Assembly: GCA_007026445.1 (NCBI GenBank)
Contig: VDMD01000053.1
Coordinates: 124,001 to 188,000 of the forward strand
Direction of reading: 5' to 3'
Source of the DNA: Schizophyllum amplum
Taxonomy: Eukaryota; Basidiomycota; Agaricomycetes; Agaricales; Schizophyllaceae
Length of the DNA stretch: 64,000 nucleotides
The notes under the pieces were generated by a model. It saw only the letters and a program-made list of their open reading frames with translations. It had not been told where the DNA came from and made no database searches. Position numbers and translations under genes: made by a program. Positions 55,909 through 64,000 of the stretch are shown here, piece after piece; within the stretch, counting starts at the first letter, position 1; the number at the start of each line of letters is the position of its first letter.

Positions 55909-56942
55909 TCAAACCGCTTCTTCCTCAACCACTTCGACCTTCTTGTCGAGCTGCTCCAAGGCGTGGACTAAAGGGCCACATTCGCCTTTCTCCAGATGTG
56001 AGCGGATGGCCTCCGGCCGTCTCTCCACCAAATCGCACCACCGACACCTGACCTGGTTGGCAGCGAAGTGCCAAACACCGCGTGTGAGGTGATGTCGGAG
56101 ATTTTCCTTCGTCCAACGCCCTTTGTTCTTTTCGCAGCCCTTCCACGGGCATGAACGCCCCTTCCCTGTATGTGGCCCTTTTCCAAATTCTTCCATGAGA
56201 TAGTCGGAGACGTGTTGGCAAGCGTCCTTAGATGAAGAGGGTTTATAGTTGCCGCAATCGTGCGCGATCTGACATGCAGCAGAGCAACCTTCTATGGTTG
56301 GGAGGATGTACTCGACAGGGAGGCCAAGGTCTCTGGCGAGCTTCTGCCACTGGACCGTAACACGTGGCGGCTTGTCTGAATCGTCACCGGTAGGCAGGGT
56401 ATACGGCGTATTCCCTTCAGGGATGCCAGGGATCTTGAGGCGTGTAGCAGGCTCGGGCTCCTCGCGTGTAGGTTGATTTCTACTACGATGAACATTGGGG
56501 ATTGGTCAACGAATACGAGTGAGTCTTGGGATCACTCACCTTCGCATACGACGCTTCATAACAAGTAGCTCTGGCTTCAGACGCTTGGTGCCACCGGCGG
56601 CCGAGGGCTTCGCTCTCTTTTCAGTGAGTCGTGCAGAGTGATCGAGTCCTGAGTCGTGCGTAGACTCTTTCCTACTACGATAAATGATAATCAGTAAGAG
56701 AAGACGAGCAGTAAGCGTCGGTCTACTCACGCCGGCACACGAAGCTTGATCACAAGTGGGTTTGGCTCCCGCCGCGTAGTGCCACCGGTGGCCGAGGGCT
56801 GTATGCTCAATTCGTTGGACGAATCATACATGAAAGCGCCCGGCATACGACGCGTGCCGGCAGCGTCGAGTGGAGCAATATGGGCGGGAGGCGCCTCAGA
56901 TCGTGCAAAGGACTCTGGGAGGGGAAGATCCGTCAACGACAT
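55909..56942 (-). CDS. Cys/His finger protein without Zn2Cys6 cluster (ZF3)
   Basis: Exons 56942-56731, 56671-56540 and 56479-55909 join with consistent phases to give 304 residues. Exon 1 (212 nt) is a close match to exon 1 of ZF1 in length and sequence (PESFARSEAPPAHIAPLDAA; NELSIQPSAT). Exon 2 starts KESTHDSG, like ZF1, but the binuclear cluster is missing and is replaced by a short Lys/Arg segment (KRLKPELLVMKRRMRR). The last exon carries the shared module: VTVQWQKLARDLGLPVEYIL, CGNYKPSSSKDACQHV, CPWKGCEKN..HHLTRGVWHF and CRWCDLVER..HLEKGECGP. Probably nucleic-acid or protein binding. It lies between B2' and B1', and its promoter resembles that of ZF1. Confidence 0.8.
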
Positions 56943-57471
56943 GGTGGTGAAGAGTCTGCCACCGGGCGCAGGTTACCACCACACTGAGCGCGTATGCCTC
57001 CGTAGAAGGCCCATGCAGCGAAAGAGCGGTCTTGCGTCAAAGGAGCAACAAAGACTAGCCTGCAAAAATCATTAATCCATACGGCGTGCTAATCAGTGGT
57101 CAAGTGACGCCGGTGGAGTGAAGAAAGAGCCGTGTTGAGGTCTCGCACGGCGGTCGTACGCCGTACTTATACTAGACGTAGACGCTCGATCATAAGAATA
57201 CTTACATAGAGTCATGAGGGAGAGACAAAAAGCTTTCAGGAATGCATTGAGAAAGCTTCGGGAGAAAGACAACGAAGAGCCCATGGAAGGAAGTCGCAAA
57301 CTCGGAGTCAAGGTGCCGGCGGTACCGAAACTCGTGACCGTCAGAACCTGCTTCGTGCCCTCATCGCCGCCGCGTGTCAGCGCGGCCCGTTGTACGCACA
57401 TGCCCAACACGTTCAGGCCTGTCCTTTCCTTTGACGCTGATGACGACTCGCGCCAGACCTTTGGCTACCTA
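56943..57471. promoter_or_regulatory. Divergent promoter region of ZF3 and B1'
   Basis: Positions 56943-57070 (read on the minus strand) resemble 32460-32592 upstream of ZF1. Positions 57311-57471 resemble the reverse complement of 36345-36480 upstream of B1. Both genes therefore carry promoters duplicated together with them. An open frame upstream of 57472 starts at 57214, but it falls in this conserved noncoding flank. Confidence 0.55.
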
Positions 57472-59405
57472 ATGACATCTCAACCAAGCGCGTCGGACTC
57501 ACTACCGCAGGTGGCGACTTCGACTGGGTCCGCAGTACTCGTGGATGCTCTCATTTTTCGCCAGAAAACACCTTCAGACGCGGCCCCGCTCCGCCACGCA
57601 ACCTCCATACTCCCTACTGCTGCAAGTCGCGTAGCATCCATATACGAAATTATCCTCGAGATCTGCAAGATCGCATGCGAGCTCTGGCGTCCCGACTATG
57701 TGGTAGCTGCTCGACTGATCACGGTCTCCCGCTTCATCAGCGAAATCGCACTCGACGTGCTCTGGGAAAGGCAGACGAGTCTGGCGCCGCTCTTCAGGAC
57801 CATACCGCGGGTAGAGCGCCGGTCGGTCAGGCTGAGACGATACTTTGACGGCCGGGAAATATACGATCTGGATGATATTGACCCGGATTTGACAACTTTA
57901 GAAACTGTACCGGTGCGTCAGATAGCTGCTCATCCGCGCAGGTGCTTACTGCTGTGGTCTCGCAGGTTCTGAAGATTCCATGCGACCATCAGCGCGCAAA
58001 CGACGACAGCGAGACAAGTGGAGTCCACGACCATGAACACGGCTGGGACGAGGACTCCGGCGGTCAAGAAGCGCCCGACGATGGCAACTCAGACTACAGT
58101 AGCGAGTCTGAGAGGTCTGACGACGACGCATGCGAAGAAGAAGACTGTGACCCCAACCAGCTCGAGCTGACTGACGACGAGTACGAAACGTTCAATCGTT
58201 ACGCCACACGCATCAGAGCCTTTGAGCACACCAAATATGGTCACTGGGAGTTGGATAGGCTTCTTATCGATAGGGCCCTGATGTTTGCTGTTCTTCGTCG
58301 CGGTCCCCTTCTGCCGCGAGCACGCGTCATACGCCTCTCCAGGCGCATGCTACTGCCTGTACACGGCGACCACCTCATCGACCTCGAACAGCCGCTCGCC
58401 GACGGCCATGCCGCTCTCGTCGTCCGACGGGACGTAAACTCGTGCCACGCCGGCCAACTCTGCCCACTCGCTCGCATGCGAGAAGTCACCATGGCTCCAG
58501 ATTGCCACCTCGAATTGCTCTCGCACCTCCGCAATCTCCCCCTCCTTGAGAAGCTACATCTCATCGCCGTCCCAAGACTTCGCAAAAGCATCGGTCAGTG
58601 TTCTCTGAAGACTGGCTTCCGAACGCTGCGCTGGCTTGGCATCTCCGGAACATCGCGATACGAAGATGCTCGGTTAATCTTATCCCAGATGTCCTCCCAG
58701 CCGCTTCGCCTGCGCGTCTTCATTCACCAGAGCTGCCGAAAGCCAACTGTATCCGCCAATCATATACCGGCATATAATCTATTCAGAGAACTGCGCGCCA
58801 GGCTAGATCCCGAATACCTCGAAGACCTTACGGTTACGACAGCGCGCTGTTCACACCAGGAGTCTGCGAGGCCGATGTTTGCCGACCTGGGTGCATTTCC
58901 TAACGTGAAAGAAGCGTGCGTCGATCTGGCAGACTCGCCGATCGTCGACGTGGATGAGGTGCTTGATGTACTCACGCACGCTTGGCCTGCGCTCCAGAGG
59001 TTGTACATCTGCAACGATCCATCCCCTGGCACCCAGTACCGACATATCCGGGATCCCTATCTGGCGACGCGCCGGTATGCGACATTGGGAGGTCTTTCCC
59101 CGCTCGCACAACGATGCCCACGTCTGCGCATCTTGTCCATCCCACTCCGAGTAGACGAGGATATTCCTCGACCTCTGGAGCGTGATTCTGATCATGTGTT
59201 AATAACGCGCCAGGTCGGCATCGATGTGGGAAAGGCAGATGTAGGAGCTAAGGCCGTCGAAGTAGCGGCCTTTCTGGCCAGCATATTTCCGTCGGTACAG
59301 TTCATCTGTGCGTGGAACGCCGTCGCGGCAGTGGACGAGAGGTGGAAAGGTGTTGCACGCCTGATCAATCAGGCGGGCGAGACTCCTAGCAAAGCGCTAG
59401 AATAG
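57472..59405 (+). CDS. F-box-like/LRR protein, subfamily B (B1')
   Basis: Exons 57472-57912 and 57966-59405 join in phase 0 to give 626 residues. The start MTSQPSASDSLPQVATSTGS aligns with B1 (SSAPQVATSTGS). The F-box-like region lies at ~55-103 (ASIYEIILEICKIA; ITVSRFISEIALDVLWERQ). Exon 2 opens VLKIPCDHQ, followed by an acidic Ser/Asp linker and CDPNQLELTDDEYETFNRYA. LRRs include RMREVTMAPDCHLELLSHL, FRTLRWLGISGTSRYEDA and LSPLAQRCPRLRILSIPL. It ends LINQAGETPSKALE, like B1. Likely substrate adaptor by family. It occupies the right-arm position mirroring 34410-36340. Confidence 0.85.
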
Positions 59406-60009
59406 CACTTTGTTGTACTGTAATTACCCTCATATATTCTGTGTAATATCTGGTTTGAAATGGTCATGACATTTTCGCGCAGGACAACGATGTTGTAAGA
59501 GATTACATGGGACACCTAGCTATATCACTGTACGATTCTTGCAAGACACGGGGAAAAAAAGGTCCAGAGCGCCTCTTATGGCAGGAAGTCTCTATGTAGT
59601 ACAGTAGTCACTAGTACTGGTATGAGCGCCCGAGGAATTTCTGGCCGGCGACGAACGCTTCGTAGCGCTGCAGTAGCCGGGCGACAAAACCTCTAGTGAG
59701 TGGCAAGTAGTACAAGACGCGCTGCAGTCGTGATCCCTCGAGGCTTACTATTGCGATGGCGCCGGACGGACAGGCAAGGACCGCCTTTGAGGCTGGAGGT
59801 TGTCGCAGGTCTCTGGAGTCGCGAGCAAGGCGGCGATGATGCCGAGGCGTACACGGAAAGGCGACAAGCTGCCTTGCCGTTGTGGATAGCAGTCACTCGC
59901 AAGCTGCCTCCTTTGAGTTTCGAGGCGAGTGAATGTTGAGTACCATGGTCGGAAGAAGGGTCACGGAGCACCGAGGCGGTGCGCGCGTCCATATACGGCG
60001 AGTGCGCGG
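59406..60009. other. Intergenic, convergent 3' ends
   Basis: The 3' flanks of B1' (plus) and ZF2 (minus) meet here, the same arrangement as at 34074-34409 on the left arm. Open frames on both strands lack domains. No gene. Confidence 0.5.
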
Positions 60010-61358
60010 TCAGCCGCTCGCTGGCTTTTCGAGTGCCTGCTTCTCCTTCGCGCGTGCGTCCAACACCGCTTTCTGGGACCCGCATTGATCTTTGACCAGG
60101 TGATCGTACACCAACTCTGGCCGATCCTTCACCACCCCGCACCATCGGCACTGAACCAGATTAATCTTGAAGTGCGGCCCGCCCGCCGTGCGCGTCATGT
60201 GCTTGCGCAAAGTGGCCTTGTTCTTGTCTTTGCCCGTCGAGGCCTGGCAATCCTTCCAGGGACAAGATGCCGTTTGCCCAGTCGACTGGCTCTTCCCGAA
60301 CACGGCGGTGAGGTACTCGTTCAGGTGCGCGTGCGCTTCGTCGCGTGACATATCCTTGTTGCCGCAATAGTGGTTCGCATCCTCGATCTCGCATTTTGTG
60401 CGCACGTCCGCGATGTGGGGCAGGACGTCGTTGATGTCCATGCCGTGGCGAGTAGCGATAGTTTGCCATTTCTGGAGCGTGCGCTTGTCACTTGGGACAT
60501 AAAGCTCCTTGCCTCCGGACATGATAGCGTGGACATTGACGGGCGCCTGCCGCTCGCTGTCGATGTCTTCTTTCTTATTCCTGCAGATTGACGGTCAGCA
60601 ACTCCGACCGCGTGGCTTCGTCTGACTTCTCACCTTCGCTTATAGGGCTTGAGTCCAGCTTGAACACGTGCTCGACGCGCAGCGCCACCGGTCGTCTGGA
60701 GTTGTACGCTCAAGTCGGCGAGGTACGATCTCGAAGAGACGGGCGGCGCGTCGCTTCCGAGAAGACCATCGTATGCCTCGGATCCAGCGGAGGTTGCTGG
60801 ATAGACAGATGGTGCAGGGATAAGGTCTTGAATGTGCGGAGCCGGAAGCGCGGTCGTCACCTCGGGCGGCCCGTGCTCCGTGAAGACGCCCTGAACTTGG
60901 TCGAATAGCGTGTGAGACGACGAAGAGCCAGGCGCGAGGGAGTCTGGAAATGCAAATTGATAGTGCGTGTCGAAGATTAAGCCCGTGTCCGCCGAGGGGT
61001 CGTATGAGGCAAGAGGTCCTTGGAATGGAGGAGTGTGGTGGGCAGGCGTCGTTTCTCCATCGATGTCCGAGTACGCATTGTCGGGTACGGTCAAGAGGCC
61101 TGCATTGCCGCCGAGCACTTCGTTCAGGGGCGCGTTGAACAAATTGTCCTGCGCGTCGTCGTAGGTGGCAGGAACATAGTCATTGACGCCCAGATTGTCA
61201 TGGCTGGAGATAGCCCGCTCTCCATTGAGTCCCAAATAATCTTCATCCCAGGCGGCCTGTGATCCTTGTTGATGCGGGTACCGATAAGAGTCAGCATCCG
61301 CTGGAAACGGTTCGGGATCGTTCATAAAGTCCACAGCCCTAGCATTCATGTCGGTCAT
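60010..61358 (-). CDS. Cys/His finger protein with acidic N-terminal region (ZF2)
   Basis: Exons 61358-60634 and 60580-60010 join in phase 2 across a 53-nt intron to give 431 residues. The first ~225 residues are acidic and disordered, rich in Asp, Ala, Pro and Tyr (FMNDPEPFPADADSYRYPH; VPATYDDAQDNLFN), like a transcription activation region, and end in a basic stretch, RARVQAGLKPYKRR. The last exon, 571 nt as in ZF3, holds the module most similar to ZF1: LQKWQTIATRHGMDINDVLP, HYCGNKDMSRDEAHAHL, CPWKDC..LRKHMTRTAGG and CRWCGVVKDR..HLVKDQC. A Zn2Cys6 cluster is not visible; an unseen 5' exon above 61358 could hold one. Convergent with B1', as ZF1 is with B1 on the left. Confidence 0.8.
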
Positions 61359-63582
61359 ACAGCATCACACAAAGAGTAGTGCACGCACCCGAGCCCGAGA
61401 GTGGCGTTCTGCGGTATTGCCGCAGACTCATCGTACGCCCTAATTACCCTCCATTCCTCGGGACTTATCTCATCGCTGCAAGCAGAGTGTCAGTCTCAGC
61501 CACCGGTCGGTCTCTGCGTTCTATACACATACAAAGACAGGACCTGAGTGTTTTGCATGACTGCTGTTCCGGGTTGGATCGCTATGAGCAAGTAAGCGAT
61601 GCGAGAGTTGTTGGTGGATGCGGTGGCTGGCAGAAAGGAAAGTTAGAATCACAACAGAAAAACAACACCTCGTGGACGGTTGACGTCACGTGACTGAAGT
61701 GCATGTTGCCAAATTTGGGCATTCCTTTTATCGGGCCGAGTTCCGCCCCGTCAACACCGTAAGGCGACTCACAAAGGACTCGCCACGATGCTCGTGTAAC
61801 TCGACCAGCGTCATCCAGATACTATGTGCTGGTCTGTAGATTGAGCACTGCTCCGTGGTCAGCCTGAATTCGACGTCTCGACGGCGCGACGGCTCACCTC
61901 GCGCAGACGAGCGCTAGCTCTGGTCACGAACATGAAGGTGCGCAGCACCATCGCGGTTGCAATGGCCAAGAGACTTCTCTGTATCCCTGCGTGACCTGTG
62001 ATCAGCTTCAGTGTACTTCTTGAAAGCTGTAGGCTTACCATCTGAGTAAGCCCTATCCGTCGCCGATACGTGCGCAATAGAGCGCATATTCGAGTCACAC
62101 GCACCTTCCACAATGAAGGCGCCATCTCCTCTGTAGCAGAAGAGGAGCGCTGACGGGTAAGAGACGGGCTTGCGAAGGCCTAGCATTAAAAGCATTCTGT
62201 GCTGACTCGGACTGCTCGCATTGAGTCCTGCGAGCGTCGCCCTAATCGAGCTTGCCTTTCCGCATCTATCGCCATGGCGGAAGCAGAGTCTACACGCTAG
62301 GCACGCCGCCCGTAGCTGCCTCCACACAGCGGACAATGCCCGAATAGTTAAAGGGGAGCAAGCAAGCGCGAGCTACGAAGAAGTCAATGTCCGACGACAG
62401 CCACGAACAAATGAGCTCACCTTGCTATTCCCGCTCCTCAAACTTGCATCATAGGCGAACAATCCAATTGAGCAGTATGGCCGATAGACAGACTCACCTT
62501 CGAAGGTACGACAATACAGACTGAGAAGGAACAACACAGACGTGGCAAGGAGACTTCTTCATGCAAGCGGACGGTACGTACTTACAGGGGAGGCGTATCT
62601 GAACGAAGTAAAGCACATAACTGGGCGACAGCTTCAGCGGGTCTCCGCCGTCAAGACGAGCGAACATGCTGTCTGGCGATCAGGATGGCATAACGGCAGC
62701 CGCACCTCGCAGTAGTAGCAAGACCACTCGATGCGCAATATTGACGCGCTCGCCCGGCTGGAAACAGCAGTGGGTGCGGTTTGCGGAGGGGATTGCCACG
62801 AGGGGGTCTTGACGAAGGTGAGGGGCTATATCCGCGGTACGAGCCAGATTGCAGGGCGCCGTATGCCGTCGTCAGCGAGCCGATGATAGCCCTCGACACG
62901 TCGCAGCCGTGCGCTGGTGCATCTGGTGCGTCTGCCTGTAGTCAATTCAATGTCCAACCCAAGAGGAAAGTTCACGCACCAGTGTACACAACCGCAACGA
63001 GTCACCGACGAGCGCTTCGTGTGCGAGATGAGGCGGGAGGACATTCTTGAATGTCTTCCCGGACGTACATCTCTCTGAAGAGATAGCAGCACCCACAGCA
63101 CTAGTAATGTACGCGGTGAGCGGGACAACGGTCATCATGGGGTACGACGAGTTGACGACGAGCCCAAAACAGGCGAAAAGGCCATTCGGCCCGGTGCTCG
63201 TTCTGAATCTTTGCGCCAGACTCTCATGGCCACAAGCCTCCAACGAACTTTAGAACCCTCGCTTCTCTCTGCTCAGCGCTTAGCTGTCGCTTTTACTGGT
63301 TCCGCACCTTTGAATTCTGCATGAACTGTCTATCGTGTCGCCTGTCCTGTCGCCGTCCGATCAAGGCAACGCGCTTGCCGACATCTTTCAGCGCCTATCT
63401 CTATGCAGCTTCTTGATAACTATCCAGCTTCGCTCTCGTCTCACGCGGAAGCGGCCAAGACGGTGCGCTCCTTGCGCAAATTGATCTCACCTGAGAACTG
63501 ACTGCTCTGCAGAGACCTCCGTCGTTCACGCACCATATGCGCTCCCCGCCCCCGGGCGTCCGTCGCATGCTCTTGCAACGGG
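61359..63582. other. Unresolved region with possible gene fragments on the minus strand
   Basis: Several minus-strand pieces have exon-like borders. Around 62225-62111, LLMLGLRKPVSYPSALLFCY is followed by a GTGCGT donor. Around 61985-61900 lies SLLAIATAMVLRTFMFVTRA, and around 63180-63060 the hydrophobic SSYPMMTVVPLTAYITSAVG. They could belong to a multi-pass membrane protein gene, but I cannot join them into one frame and no family is recognisable. In the mirror-image layout this stretch faces 30.3-32.6 kb, with which I see no similarity. Confidence 0.35.
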
Positions 63583-64000
63583 ATGAAACCTGCCTCCCCA
63601 TGCTCACTTGTTCAGCAGCCAGGCGATCTCACAACGGCCGTCGAGCAAGATATTCGCCTGAGCCTCGCCCCCGAGTGGGATATGCTGCACAATTATAGGG
63701 TGTCGTTGCGCAACGAGCCGCATATCCGAGATCTTCTGCCTCTCGCGCGTCGCTGCCCAGAGCTCCAGTACCTCGATATACCATTGCAAAATGTCGGCTA
63801 TTCGCCTAAGTCCCGAGGGAGCGATGATGGGCCGGCGTTTTCTCGACCGCTGATTCTCGATGTTCATACATCTCAGAACGAACTGTATATAGACCACGAG
63901 TCAGACGTCGTATACTTCCTGAAGAGTGTCCTACCTAGTATACAGGCGATAATCACTCCTGACGCTCTTATGTGGCCCTGGCTATGTTTCCATACATGGA
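63583..64000 (+). CDS. C-terminal part of an F-box-like/LRR family protein, cut by the window edge
   Basis: From the ATG at 63583 (MKPASPCSLVQQPGDLTTAV) the frame stays open to the window end. It contains IRDLLPLARRCPELQYLDIP, aligning with LVPLATRCPALEFLEIPVD of the A genes, then a segment ending in VVYFLKSVLPSIQAI, aligning with LVNFLASVFPAQTL. No F-box region is found upstream. It is either the last exon of a diverged family member whose 5' part is not recognisable, or a truncated relic. Plus orientation and outer position match the A2 gene on the left arm. Confidence 0.65.
   Translation, partial: MKPASPCSLVQQPGDLTTAVEQDIRLSLAPEWDMLHNYRVSLRNEPHIRDLLPLARRCPELQYLDIPLQNVGYSPKSRGSDDGPAFSRPLILDVHTSQNELYIDHESDVVYFLKSVLPSIQAIITPDALMWPWLCFHTW

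Noticed and set aside
57214..57471. An N-terminal extension of the B1' protein from the ATG at 57214
   Set aside because: It falls in the conserved 5' flank shared with B1, where the corresponding frame is not maintained.
28477..64000. A mating-type (HD or pheromone receptor) locus, because such loci can contain inverted gene pairs
   Set aside because: No homeodomain motif, no CAAX pheromone precursor and no convincing seven-helix receptor was found.

Overview
The window looks like nuclear DNA of a filamentous basidiomycete, most likely an Agaricomycete. Genes carry many short introns (about 48-78 nt, GT..AG, often with a CTRAY branch site). The gene families are also typical of that group: large F-box-like/LRR families, BTB proteins, MYND proteins, Zn(II)2Cys6 factors and an ARNGDR-type histidine acid phosphatase relative. 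No species name can be given from the sequence alone.

Layout. (1) Positions 1-14100 hold two direct copies of a ~4-kb segment, 9,854 bp apart. Each has a pyrimidine-rich tract and a four-exon gene of unknown function on the minus strand; the first copy is frameshifted, the second is intact. Between and just after them lie gene-poor, repeat-rich stretches. (2) Positions 15.1-28.0 kb hold two tandem BTB genes, a small two-exon gene with a clear TATA box, an F-box-like gene, a long coiled-coil gene and a MYND-finger gene. (3) Positions 28.5-64 kb are dominated by F-box-like/LRR genes and zinc-finger genes laid out as a mirror image around about 43 kb. Left arm, from the axis outward: A1, B2, B1 (all minus), ZF1 (plus), a coiled-coil relic, A2 (minus). 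Right arm, from the axis outward: A1', B2', B1' (all plus), ZF2 (minus), and a family C-terminus cut by the window edge (plus). The closest paralogues pair up across the axis, and some 5' flanks match too. The axis holds a single gene for a Tyr/Ser/Pro-rich protein. The right arm is interrupted by a 1.17-kb transposon-like element with terminal inverted repeats, an acid-phosphatase-like gene, a mitochondrial ribosomal protein uL30 gene, and a third zinc-finger gene (ZF3).

Working together. F-box-like and BTB proteins are commonly substrate adaptors of cullin-RING ubiquitin ligases, so the region could be an expanding reservoir of adaptors. That role is inferred from family membership. The zinc-finger genes share a C-terminal double Cys/His domain; one copy also carries a canonical Zn2Cys6 cluster, so they are probably nuclear regulators.

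Quality. Several otherwise conserved genes, including the expected housekeeping gene uL30m, each lack or gain one base. This points to residual indel errors in the consensus, so frameshifts here should not be read as pseudogenes without read support.
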